Assembly: GCA_037127255.1 (NCBI GenBank)
Contig: JBANSL010000005.1
Coordinates: 81,845,160-81,909,159 of the forward strand
Length of the DNA stretch: 64,000 nt
Source: Persicaria tinctoria
Lineage: Eukaryota; Streptophyta; Magnoliopsida; Caryophyllales; Polygonaceae
Reading direction: 5' to 3'
Made by a program: the position numbers and the translations under genes. This document shows positions 44,801-56,689 of this stretch, in pieces; within the stretch, counting starts at the first letter, position 1; each line of letters begins with the position of its first letter. The notes under the pieces were generated by a model. The model had not been told where the DNA came from. It saw nothing but the letters and a program-made list of their open reading frames with translations, and did not search any database.

Positions 44801-47800
44801 TTTCCTTTTTTTAAGGGGCAAAAAATTTCTTTTCGGGACTGTTTTCCATTTTCTGGGACCAAGAAATTGTCATTTCTTATCGAGGCATTTAAAAAAATTT
44901 CTTTTGAAACGGGGATATTTCGTCTTATTTTTCCGGGACAATCATTCTCATTTCGAGGCATTTGAACATTTCATTTTAGGGACGGGAACTTAGTTCCATT
45001 TTCGGGACAATATTCCTACACTCACATTTTTCCAAATTTTAAAACTTCATCACAAACCAATGGATGCTCCTACATTTTATCGTTCATACATCTACTAAAT
45101 GAATATCCTGAAACATGCATCAATGCAACAAAAGAAACATTGCATAACCTCTCATGAAACTAAGTTCGAGACACAATCTTTTCGTTTTGAAACGGGTCGA
45201 TTCCATTTCCATTTTTTCAAGATCATGAAACTTGCATTTTTGTAAAGGCATTTGAATTCTCTCTTTTGGGCCAAAATCTTATTTTTCATGACAGTTTTCC
45301 ATTTTATCAAGAAACTGTCAATTCTTATCAAGACATCTGAACTTTTTTTTCTTTGAATGGGGGCCATAACTAAGTTCTCATTTCGAGACACAATCTTCCT
45401 TTTTGAGACTGTTTTCCATTTTTCGGGACCAAGAAATTATCATTTCTTATTGAGACATTTGAACTTTCTCTTTCGGGAAAGGGCCATTCTATTTTCCATG
45501 TTTTAAGACACATAAACCATTCTCGATTTCAAGACAGTAATTCCCCCATTTTGATATCTATTTCCAGATAGGGGCATTACATCAGAAATTACATTCACGT
45601 TTTGAGGCATTTTAAAATTTCCTTTGGGACCGAAACTATGTTCCCATTTCGAGACAGTCTTTTATTTTCAGGATGGGGAGTATCTATTTCTTGATAGGGG
45701 CATTCCATCAGAAATTACATTCACATTATGAGGCATTTTAAATTTTTCTTTGGGACTTAAACTATGTTCCCGTTTCGAGACGGTATTTTATTTTCAGGAT
45801 GGGGAGTTTCCATTTCCCTTTTTTCAAGATCAAGAAACTTCAATTTCTTGTCAGATCCATTTTAAGATCTCTTTTGGGACACAGACATTCTGTTTTTTAT
45901 TAATCTCCATGGGACAATGACATTCCAGTCTCGTTTAAGCTTTTAAGCTTTCCCCTTTTACCGGACAAAAACTTTCTTTTTGGGGCTGTTTTCCATTTTG
46001 TTGGACCAAGAAATTGTCATTTTTTTATCAAGACAGTTGAGCTTTCTTTTGCTTCTAGATAGCCAAGGACCATAACTTTCATTTTTAGGACCAAAACTAA
46101 GATCTCATTTCGAGACACGGTCTTTCTTTTCGGGACGACGCTTTTCCATTTCCATATTTCAAAATCAAGAAACTCTCATTTCTTATCATGAAATTTGAAG
46201 TTTCCGTTTCAAGATCAAGAACATTCCATTGGAAACTACATTCACATTCCAAGGCATTTTAACTTTTCTTCTTTGGGATTGGAACTAAGTTCCCATTTCA
46301 GGAGAGACAATATTTTCGTTTCAGGACGGGTGGTTTTCATTTCAGTTTTTTCAAGATGACGAAACTTCCATTTCTTTTCAAGGCATTTGAAGTATCTCTT
46401 TCGGACAAGTACACAACTTTTTATTAAATGGGCCAATGACATTCCAATCTCATGTCGAGGCATTTAAACATTCCTTTTTCAAGAGCGGGGCAATATCTTT
46501 TTTCCCGAATGTTTTCCCTTTTGTGAGACCATGAAATTGTCATTTCATATCGAGACATTTGAACTTTTTCTCTTTTTGAGACTGTTTTTCATTTTATAGA
46601 CCAAGAAATGATCTGATTGAGGCATTTAGATTGAGGCATTTAAACTTTCTGTTTCACGAAAGGGCCATCGTGTTTTCCATGTTCTGGGACAAAGAAACCA
46701 TTCTCATTTCTGGGCATTTTATCCTTTTGCTTTCGGAACAGAATCACCCATTTCTTATGAGAGACATTTGATATCTATTTCGAGATAAGGACATTCCATC
46801 AGATATTACATTCGCATTCCGAGGCATTCTAAATTCTCTCTTCTAGGACTGGAACTAAGTTCCCATTTTGAGACAATTCTTTTCTTTTCAGGATGCGGAG
46901 TTTAAATTTCCATTTTTTCAAGATCAAGAAACTTCAATTTCTTGTCGAGACATTTTAAGTATCTCTTTCGGGACAAGGATATTCTGTATTTTATTTATCT
47001 CCGCGGGACAATGACATTCCATTCTCTTTTGAGACTTTTAAACTTTCCTCCTTTATGGGACATTTTGTATGTTATTCATCTCGCTAAGACAATGACATTT
47101 CATTCTCGTTTGAGGCTTTAAACTTTCGACTTTTATGGGACAAAAACTTTTTCTTCGAGGACTGTTTTCCATTTTGTGGGACCAAGAAATTGTCATTTCT
47201 TATCGAGGCATTTGAACTTTTTTTTCTTTTTGAGACTCTTTTCTATTGTTTGAGGTATTGGAACTTTCGGTTTTAGGAAAGTGCCATTCTGTTTTCCATG
47301 TTTTGGGTCAGAGAAACAATTCTCATTTATGGGCATTTTATCCTTTGTTTTTGGGATACAGAATTACCCATTTCTTTAGAAACATTTGATATCTATTTCA
47401 GGATAGGGACATTCCATCATAAATTACCTTCACATTATGAGGCATTCGAAATTCTCATTTTGGGACAAATCTTTTCTTTTCGGGATGGGGAGTTTTCATT
47501 TCGAGACATTTTAATTATCTCTTCCGGGACAAGGACATTCTTTATTTTATTTATTTCCCTAGGACAATGACATTTCATTCTCATTTGAGGCTTTTAAACT
47601 CTCTTTTCCGGGACATTCTGAATTTTATTTAATCTCCCTGGCACAATGATACTCCATTCTCGTTTGAGGCTTTTAAACTTTCCCCTTGTACAGGGAAAAA
47701 AACTCTTTCCAGGACTGTTTTCCATCATTCAGGACTCTTTTCAGGACTGTTTTCCATTTTTTAGGAAAGGGCTAGAGAATTTTTCTTTATCTTTTTTCGG

Positions 47801-47940
47801 GACAGAGAATTTTCATTCTCATTTCGAGGCATTTGAACATTTCATTCTAGGGAATGGTACTTAGTTCCATTTTCGGGACAATATTCCTGCACTCACATTT
47901 TTCCAAATTTCAAGACTTCATCACAAACCAATGGATGCTC
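41880..47940 (+). repeat. 6-kb degenerate array of GGGAC / CATTTC / GAGGCATTT units
   Basis: The whole stretch is built from diverged units of roughly 80-100 bp, with recurring phrases TTTCGGGACA, ACATTCCATTCTCGTTTGAG, CGAGGCATTTGAACTTTC and GATCAAGAAACTxxCATTTC. On top of this lie larger duplications: the segment ACAAACCAATGGATGCTCCT...AACATGCATCAATGC recurs near 42787, 44230, 45050 and 47926. Open frames exist in several frames but are low-complexity translations of the repeat. Nothing identifies a known satellite or transposon. One strand is clearly C+T rich relative to the other. Confidence 0.8.
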
Positions 47941-48500
47941 CTACATTTTAGATCTCTATAAAAAACATAGTTAGGGTTAGAAGGAAGCAAAGTCAGTCGG
48001 CCGGTCACGTTCGGCCTCCCCTTCCCACCGTATGAATGAATGTATATATAATGTAAACCTATCTAATTTTATCAATCTAATCCTATTCTAATATAAATAT
48101 ATAATATTTTAATATATCTTATCCTATCCATCAAGCTAATCTACCGAATGTATTAACGGAAAGTAGCACTTTGTAGCTTCCGAACTTCAATTGCAGAAGG
48201 TGACGTATCATGCCCATGTATCGCTTCGAGCTGGCCCATCTTTTCATCCAAATTGCATAATAATCCCATGAGTTATGATTAAATAACTTCTAAATTCATA
48301 CGATCCAGCTCAAAAATGCTTGAAACATATAAAAGCACTAGTGTAGACTCCGAAAAGCAAATAATACAAAATAAACTATAAAATATGTAAAAATGTTATA
48401 CATTGATATGCAAATCTATACTTTAAAACATAACTAAAATAGACCCTATCAATATTCTCAACCCAAAATATGCAAAGTACTTAGAATAAAGAGCGAAAAT
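47941..48500. other. AT-rich stretch without genes
   Basis: Follows the end of the array. No coding sequence or clear repeat ends are visible. A GC-rich CAGTCGGCCGGTCACGTTCGGCC patch (split here: CAGTCGGCCGG, TCACGTTCGGCC) lies at 47994-48016. Confidence 0.3.
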
Positions 48501-48524
48501 ATGCATAAAAACTTGGTTACTTTA

Positions 48525-49110
48525 GTGAACATCAGTCGCCTGACGAACGAGGCCCTTGAACACATCTCAATCCATATTTGTGCGACAAATATCATCAAAG
48601 CCCGTCGCCTGAATGTAGGTTCAGCCGACGAACATATCCAGGCAACGAATAAGGAAGGAGGATGGTTGCTTGAGCATAGGGCCCAACTGGTTCTATCAAA
48701 ATCAACATCCAAGCTACAAGTATAGAACTATGTTCGTCGCCTGAGATTGTGACAAAAAAAAAACACATTCAAGTTTAATTTAATATGTACATTCAGACGG
48801 CAGGTATACTATATGCCTTATCCGCTGACACGCTTCCTCGGGGATTGATCCTGACTTCCTGTTGCTACATCGGGAGGGAGTCTTGTAATCATTTGCGTGG
48901 GCAAGATCTGGTTTGATTTATTTTATTATATTTTGAACTCGATTTCCTCCTACAATAGTCGGTTGGGCACATTTAATACTATTCACTCAGGCGACCATCA
49001 TAGGACTATGCTCGTCGCATGAGGTAGGCAAAAAAAGTAAGGTAGTTAGAGGACATTTAATATTGTTCATTTAGGAGAGGAACTTATGCGTATGTTCGTC
49101 GCCTGAGTGT
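48525..49110. repeat. Repeats of CGTCGCCTGAG motif
   Basis: The motif (T/C)CGTCGCCTGAG or a close variant occurs near 48535, 48600, 48733, 49012 and 49098, with the complement TCAGGCGACC at 48987. This clustering resembles subterminal repeats of a non-autonomous DNA transposon, but no ends were found. No coding sequence. Confidence 0.5.
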
Positions 49111-49257
49111 TCTTTTTGAATCAGAATGACAAAATCTCGCCATTTCTCCATTTTTGTCTTCCCTATCCATCTCTTCCCCGTTTCTCTCCCCTAATCACCT
49201 CTAAGCAAGTCTTTGACATTTATCAACTTTACTCTGCAATTTTTAATTAAAGTATGT

Positions 49258-49600
49258 TCAAATATCTTAAGCTTTGTATGGATTTGTTGAATATATGTGT
49301 ATAAATTAGGTTGGTGATTGAAATTGATGATGAGAATTAGATGATCATGAGAATGTGGTTTCAATTAAGATAGATAATGGGAATATGGATTATTTATGTC
49401 GGTTATTTTGTATTGATTACGTATATATGATGTTCGTGTTTTAAATTGATAATGAGAATGTGTTTTAGATTGAAAATATGGATTGAGAATATGTTATAGA
49501 TTAGGAATGAGGATTGAAATTGACTATGAGAATGAGAATGTATTTTCGATTGAGAATGTGTTATAGGTTGAGATTGAAATTGAGATTGAGAATGTATTTT
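49258..49600 (+). repeat. GA(G/A)AATGTG-rich minisatellite-like stretch
   Basis: Irregular repetition of GATTGAGAATGTG / GATTGAAATTGA phrases, densest at 49440-49600, directly before the PMD fragment. Confidence 0.55.
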
Positions 49601-49607
49601 TGATACA

Positions 49608-50210
49608 GGGGGTTCTCTCGGTTGCAAACATCCAAGAGTCGTACATGCCAGATCGGGTATTACGGCAGTTTGGACGTGCGCAAATCATACCCATGTATCG
49701 TATCCCACCTACCATTGAGATTTTTGTTGTTGGGACGGCTCACGTCAGGCTGAGATTTTCATATATGTTCGATGTCTGGGATGACCATCACCATCCCGCA
49801 AGTTTGTTGGATCTACAGAACGTACCTGTTGCACATAAGACACATTTTGCTATGTCAAACTATATGGGGTGTTTATGTCGTCATGGACACTCATATGTCT
49901 TACAGACTACAGTTGAGGCTCAACCTATCGAGGAGGAACCGACACCAATATTCACAATACACGATCGGGTATGGATCGTGCCTTAAATGTTTCATTACTT
50001 GTATTACATTTGTGAACAGTGGTTAATTATATGATCCTCACAATGTGGGTTTTTTGCATTTGATAGCGACACACCTTATTATCGGAGCACCTCCGGAGGA
50101 TGCTAGAACGTGCTAAGGAATTCTACAGCCGTCAGAAGTTTCTTCGTTTCTATGTCGAAGCAATGGGCCACCCAATACCACTCGCCCCCACTCAAGTCCA
50201 GATATCATAA
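49608..50210 (+). pseudogene. PMD gene, C-terminal fragment
   Basis: The frame 49608-49985 contains ESYMPDRVLRQFGRAQIIP, the conserved PMD segment seen in the other copies (YMLDRVLRQFGYVQTVP at 57870), followed by the weakly conserved region and a stop. A further exon, 50067-50210, opens after TTTGATAG and encodes RHTLLSEHLRRML...PTQVQIS then TAA, a plausible native C-terminus. All N-terminal PMD exons are missing. A CACTA element lies 150 bp downstream. Confidence 0.6.
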
Positions 50211-50723
50211 TGGCGATTGTGATATTTTATATAGTTTGGTCTTCAATGTTAGGGACTTTATTTCAAAAACGTTTGATGTTATGCACTTTAGTTAATAATA
50301 GTTGTATTAATGGATTTCATCGACCTATATTCACGGTCGTATTCACTAATTTTATGTTCTACTAACACTACTAGAATTTTGTTATTTAACATCGGATATT
50401 AACCGATGTCTTTCAAAAACAAAATCGATGTCTATGTGGGTGATGTAAAAAACCAAATCTTTTTAACATCGGCTATAGCCCGATGTCTTTGTATTTTATA
50501 ACATCGGTTATATTTTTAAATCCGATGTCTTTGTTATGTTATAACATCGGTTATATTTTATAACTGATGTTATAAGATAACAAAGACATCGGGCTTTGAC
50601 CGATGTTATACAGTTTTTAGTTTTAACATCACCCACATAGACATCAATTTTTTATTTTGATTGACATCAGGTTTTAGCCGATGTTAAATGAAATATTTAT
50701 ATTTTTTTTTTCCTGATTATTAG

Positions 50724-50794
50724 TAGCCTATGCGGGATTTGAGCTCGCATCTTTGTGCTTGAGCACAACGCTCTACCATTTGAGCTAATAGGCT
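50724..50794 (-). tRNA. tRNA-like sequence inside CACTA element
   Basis: Same 71-base family as those at 22025 and 23154: acceptor AGCCTAT/ATAGGCT, D-arm GCTC/GAGC, anticodon stem TTGTG/CACAA around a six-base CTCAAG loop, T-stem GCGAG/CCCGC imperfect. The short anticodon loop and position argue against function. Confidence 0.4.
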
Positions 50795-51192
50795 TAAATA
50801 AGATATTAAACTAACATATACATATACATGATTCTTCACACTCCAAAATGGACATGATAAACCTAACACTAACCTAACTAATACAAATATATAAAAGGGT
50901 CTAGGCAAATGCAAAGCACATTATATAAAAGGGTCTAGCAAAGACATGACCGCGCCAAGAAGCTAGGCAAATGCAAAGCATATTATTTAGATACTTAACA
51001 AATAGCTAGAAATATAAACATGCAGCAGGAGAGTTGTAACCCAGCAAAGGCTTGCCAAACCTGCATAAAAGACATAACCTTAAAGACTTCATGTATCAAC
51101 TTCTCAAAGACAAGCTGATCAACCTTTGTATACAAAATAGATTGATTAATTATTATCACAAGGACTAAATAAGAAAGACATTACTCCCAAAT

Positions 51193-51435
51193 TCAAACCA
51201 TTACACAAGTATCTGCATTGCACATACTTCTGCATGTGGTCCTGCTGAAGTTCCAAATAAAAAGGGCAGAGGGTCGAGGATAGTTAGAATTGATAACATC
51301 AAACACAAGATTCGCATTGTAACATAAAACTTGATTATTAACATACCAAAATGCATTTTCTTCCGGCATCAAGAGAAGAAATAGTCTAGCAAAGAAATTC
51401 ATAAAGCTTGGATATTTTTCAAAGGCAAATCTCAA
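51193..51435 (-). pseudogene. Captured TBC (RabGAP)-like gene fragment
   Basis: The frame contains SFMNFFARLFLLLMPEENAF, which fits the TBC-domain core (GMNxxxxLLLLxMxEExAFW) of Rab GTPase-activating proteins. The catalytic arginine and glutamine fingers are outside the fragment. The rest of the frame is unrecognised. It lies within the CACTA element and is presumably a captured exon; short, so tentative. Confidence 0.4.
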
Positions 51436-52003
51436 AACATCAGGACTTTGATTAAATCAAAAGGAAAAAACTTACATGAGCATATTATCAACATAGAAGG
51501 AAACTAAGATGTCAGGGTTATCCAAAAGTAGATAAAAGTGGCAATGTTATAACTAGACAAGTTGCAACGACACTTTGAGCAAACACATTTGCACAATATT
51601 AGTAAAAAAAAGTGACAATGCTATAACTAGATCTATCTAGGAGTAATTCAGACTAAAACACACAGAAATTAGGGATAAACTGAGGTCTAGCCTCTTTGCA
51701 CTGACTCGAATTTGGAGGAACAAGACAGAAATAGGAAGATGAGAGCCAAGGTAGATGCACCTGACTCTATGCTGATATGCCTAACAAACTCTCAAGTACT
51801 TGCCTTGATAATGAACTAAGAGGCTAGTAGTGCATGCCTTACTTATAATACTCCCTATCTTCTAGCTTATTGTAGAAGCTTCTATCCTAACTACCCATAT
51901 GTGTATCAAAGTATGTCAAGTAATTACATACGTGAAGAGATTTAATCTAGTGTGGAAGACAAATAGAAAGTACAATTAACATGGACTGAAGATCCTTACT
52001 GAG

Positions 52004-52162
52004 TTAATATCTTGTATCCAGTATGCCATTGAGATCTAAGGTGGAAATCAATCCAATTGTATTCACATCCAGCAGTACATATGCACCAGATTTAGCACTT
52101 TGTGATGCAATACGAGGGACTGGAGGAGCACATTTAACTAATTGTAAAAAAATTCCTGCATC
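52004..52162 (-). other. Captured exon-like fragment, protein unknown
   Basis: After an acceptor-like CCATACCAG, 52 codons read as a typical globular protein (DAGIFLQLVKCAPPVPRIAS ... LLDVNTIGLISTLDL) and stop at TAA 52004-52006. I do not recognise the family. It has the same orientation as the TBC-like piece and the 54047 leader. Confidence 0.4.
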
Positions 52163-54046
52163 CTGGTATGGGAAAGTAATAAAATAATTTTAAGAATTCA
52201 ACCAATAAAATAAGAAATCAATATAAAGGAGAATTATCTAGCACTTGCCACAAACCTAAACCATTATTGTGGCCACATTTCAAACAAAAGCATTATTCAC
52301 AATTTTATTAAGCTTAAGGGGAGCATAATGCAGTAAACCTTTTTAATCATCCTATCTATGTTTAAAAACTCCTTTGGACTTTCTTAACTATGTCAGACTC
52401 AAGGACTTCTCAATTCTTGGAACAAGAAACGCATATCTATGGTACATCACCTCAACCCTGATCTTATTGAATCAACATGAACATGTGCAATATAGATTTT
52501 TACTTTATTTGTATCCATGGTTGTGTTTGCAACCAAATCTAAGGCCTACAATCAAAAGACTCACCCTATATCTAGAAGAGAATCACTCAGGGAGCCACCA
52601 ATGCATTAACATGATCCAGTTCGGCAAAATGCTCCTTGCCTTGGAGATAATTTTTTACCTTAATGTTGTCATTGCAATTTTTAGTGAGTCTCTTCTGAAT
52701 TTATCAGAAAATAGAAAATAAATGCATTATCATAAGCATTATCATAAGCAATTACATCCAAATGCAAAAGATATGCAAAAGAAAAGAGGATCTTATCAAA
52801 AGGCTTGACTACGAGTACCTTCATCTTCTTTGTTATCTACTACCCTCTTCAATAAAGCATCATGACACCATTCAGCTGTCCTCCTACAACCCAAAGAGGA
52901 TAAAAAATAACTCCCATGAAACAATAAGTCAAGCCTTTTTCTTGAAAATATTTTGTTACAACTAGGGATATCTTATAGGATCGTTGGAGCTCAAGAGATA
53001 TGATATTTAATATAATCGTAATAAATTATTTCTTTCAAATGATGTTTTTATTTATTAGATAACATTCAACAATTACAATCAGCAGATTATTCAAGGCAAG
53101 AAACACAAATCAATCCATTCATTTTAAATGGGGAACCCAACCAAAACCTAGAACTCTAATGATTAAAAAAACACCAAATATCTAATTAAAATCAAGAAAA
53201 TTTAATGCAAGATTAAGAGGTTGATGCAAAAAAATTAAATGCATTCCGAAGGAAACAACACAAATACCAATATTGGTTAAAAAAAAAGAGTAGAACATAT
53301 AATTTACTAAATATACTCCATATGACTAGATATTATCGTGGCCTAATTGGCCCTGCTACTAGGATATCCTAATAGCAGCTATAGTTTTGGTTTTGACATC
53401 TTAACTTCTATCAAATGACTAGATATTATCGTGGCCTTCTCCCCCTTTGAAAATTTTAATCTTATTTGAGGAGTATATCATGGATTTTATAACACAAGCT
53501 AAATGTCCTATTGTTATACTTATTTCATACAAGATAATATGCTAAACAGCCCAAGCTTTAAATGTCCTATTGTTATACTTATCGTGGCCTAATTAGTCCT
53601 ACTGTTATACTTATTTTGCACAAGACCATATGCTAACCAGTCCAAGCTTTAAAGTGATGTGCAGAAAATAGTATGACCTGTTCCCAACAACCCGTCGGTG
53701 TTAGTGCATCAACAATGTCATGAAACTCGATGGTGGTGAACATTTCCAAAAACGCTAACTAATTTGAGTGGCTCATATTAAAAGTCCATGTCGTGAATAG
53801 AGTCCATATCATTCAAACGGTTCTGACATGTTAGCTAGACAACACTGGAATTTTGAGTGGCTCGTATAACAAATATCACAAATTGATTGTTCAAAATCCT
53901 AACAAAATCAAACCCTAACAAAACCGTAAGAAACCAAACCAAACCTAATCCAACCCTAACCAAACAATAACTTCCCCCCAAAATCAAACCCTAACCACAC
54001 GTAATCAAGCTTTTGGATTGAATTGAAAGGGATTTAAAGATATTAC

Positions 54047-54430
54047 CTGACAATTGAGATGTCGATCGAAGATCTGGGGAAGGTGTATGAGAACCACTTC
54101 TTTCGAAGGTTCCTGAGATCCGACAAGCACAAACGAGCTACACATCAGCCACGCGGGTTCACGACACTGGCAGCGTCACTGACGATGTAGAGACGAGCGG
54201 TAGCACGACGGCGTGAGGATTGGCTGCTCCGACACATAGGCGAAGGTTGATGGGGTTTGGAACCGTCTATGTGTTTGAGAGAAAGAGAGAGGCCGAAGAG
54301 AGATTCAGATCTACAAATCTGTGGGGGTGAAGATGCAGAGGAGATGGGGAGGGAAGGTGGTGGAGCAGATTGGGAGATGGAGATGGGGCTTTCGCTCCAG
54401 CGAGAGAGGAGAGAGAAGAACTATAGAATG
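54047..54430 (-). other. Captured promoter-proximal exon-like segment
   Basis: On the minus strand a CT-rich leader (CTCTCTTTCTCTC) is followed by GC-rich sequence and a strong donor TTGTCAG|GTAATATC at 54047. This looks like the first exon of the gene whose later pieces lie at 52162 and 51435. No long reading frame. Confidence 0.4.
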
Positions 54431-54718
54431 AACGTGTAGAAGGGAACTCCGTGTAACCCTTGGGTTGAAATGAAGAGAGGGTTGGATTTGCTCAGGAATC
54501 TGATGGGCGGGCCTTTAATTAATTCATGATTTGCTTCCGCGCCTTTATAAAAAATTTCAAAATAAATATTTAACATCAGTCTAAAATAAAGGGTGATGTA
54601 TATTTTATTTTTAACATCACAAATTTAGAAACTGATGTTAAAAAGTTGTTTAACATGGCAGGTTTTTCTGACCGATTTTAATGAGCCGATGTTAAATAGC
54701 AGAATTCTAGTAGTGTAA

Positions 54719-54934
54719 AGTTTGAAAACAAACTACATATATCAATTCGCTAACAAGAAATCTAAAATAGTTCAATACCAACTACTCACTCTAATCTAAT
54801 AGGATCTGCTTTGTCACCGTCTTGGTGGCCCGAACCATCATGATTAGCACGTTGGAGGTTTCTGTACTCTGCCATCCTTGTAGCGAATGGTTCATCCCAG
54901 AGCCGTTTCTAAGTATTAGGGCCCAAAATGAACA
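54719..54934 (-). other. Short coding-like fragment
   Basis: A minus-strand open stretch (RLWDEPFATRMAEYRNLQRA, ending near 54793) looks protein-like but is not recognised. It is outside the CACTA element. Confidence 0.25.
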
Positions 54935-55965
54935 ACTTAGAAGCCACGTTTTTAACTTTAACATTTCGAAGTTATCGCAAAATTATCAAAATACAATTTT
55001 TTATTTTCTATTTTAAAAAAAAAATTGACAAGCCCAAAATTTACCCGATTTGACTCGAAACTAGGGTACATCCTGGTTCGAGTTAACCGAGATACACCCG
55101 AACCTGTTTTTTTTATGAAATCTCTGTTTTACCAAAAACTCAAAATGAACATACTCGAATCATCCGATATGAATAATAATGGTTCTAATTCAACCCCGTG
55201 AACTCGGAAAAGTTTGACCGTGTACGGGAAACACAAATGAATTGATTGAGACACGAATCTCCTAAGTCCTACCCCACATGACACCCACTTGCCAATTCAA
55301 AATGTAACTCAGTTCACATGCATATATGACAGCCCTGCCTCGTCTCGTCCACTTCAAACTGCTCATTCAATTTCAGCTTTGCAGTTTGCCAGAACTTTAA
55401 ATTTGGTTGTTTTCGTATGTGCACTCTATAAAATTATGCCGTTTTAATCCTCTCTCTTTGTCTTTAAAATCTTTTGGAGGAGCAAGAGAAAGAGAGGAGG
55501 AGAAGCTAATTCAAAGCCCTCAAATTCTCGAAATCCACTTTAGGAATTTGTAGATTTTCTTCATATATGGAATGGACATAACTAGCTATATATGTAAACG
55601 TAAGTATCTCGAAAACTCTATATATCTCTATAATTTACTTTAACTCGTTTGGTTTGATACTCAATCTTCTTATTGCTTGTCTTTAGGTTCTTGAAGATCC
55701 GACAAACTGAAGGAAAGAAAGTTTAAGCTATCGTTACTTGAAGCTAATGGGTTGTTCAAAATCAGGTAAATTATTACTCCGTATGGAAGAGTTTGAATTT
55801 TTATTTTTATTTTTTGCTTTTGTAGGTCATATTGTCTTAGAAGTAACTATTGTACAAACAAAAACATATTCCACAACTTCAAATAATCGTCGTGAAAAAA
55901 AAGTGTGATTAGGGACCTTGTTTAGTTTATAAAGTTTTTAGTTTATAAAATCGTTTCTCATGCAC
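54935..55965 (+). repeat. Repeat family R, longest copy
   Basis: Contains both parts seen separately at 28975-29585 and 14371-14760: a TATA-like TCTATAAAAT (55428), a purine-rich leader, donor-like GTAAACGTAAGTATC (55606) and acceptor-like TTGTCTTTAG|GTTCTTGAAG (55680). It therefore looks like a duplicated promoter plus first exons of a non-coding or lost gene. CACTACTACAAA at 55966 may be the end of another DNA transposon. Confidence 0.6.
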
Positions 55966-56689
55966 TACTACAAATATGACTTATTGTGACAGTAAAAAAA
56001 CCGTTGCCTAAAGCCCTATAACTGCTACCTAAAGTCTATTGTGACGGTTTCCAGCACTCACAAAGGAGCAACAAGTCCCCGTCAAGGATTACTTGAAGGT
56101 ACATCTCTAAATAAATTGCTTAACTTTAATAAAAGTCAAGTTCTCTGAATATGTTTCAATAATCCATCTCTAAATAAAAGTTATGTTCTGATTGTTTGTT
56201 TGACACTTGCATAATCCTGAGTGCTTGTTTGACACCTGCATCATTGATGAATAATTGCTTGTTTGACACTTGCAACTATCCATCTATAAATAAAAGTTAT
56301 GTTATGTTTTCTTGTTCGACATTTGCATCAAGCCATCTATGAATAGAAGTTAGGTTCTCTAAAGATTTTTTATCAATCCATTCGATGAGTGATGAATGAT
56401 TCCTTGTTTGACACTTACAATATCCATCTGTTGAGCGATGAGTGATGCTTTTTTATCTCTGTTTGGTTGTATGAGATTCAGTGCTTTTGGTTTAATCATT
56501 TTACTTATGATGATTGATCCATGTCTTGAATGTGGTTTGGTCAATGGCCAGCAAACCTATCCACAAAATATCATATGAAACTCACACATTGATTATAGAT
56601 GACATCATTTATGTACGATATTATAACTTTTTCTTTACTTCTAGATGTATTGCACCTTGCGGACCTATTGCTCAAGTCAGACACACCCC

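Larger units (their letters stand above)
50366..54715. mobile_element. CACTA transposon, 4.35 kb, non-autonomous
   Basis: Perfect CACTA termini CACTACTAGAATT (left) and AATTCTAGTAGTG (right), 3-bp target duplication TAA on both sides (50363-50365, 54716-54718), and subterminal arrays of AACATCGG...CCGATGTT in both orientations at both ends (50390-50690, 54570-54700). No TNPA/TNPD-type gene is visible. The interior contains a tRNA-like sequence and minus-strand pieces of host genes, so it is a gene-capturing (transduplicating) derivative. Confidence 0.92.
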
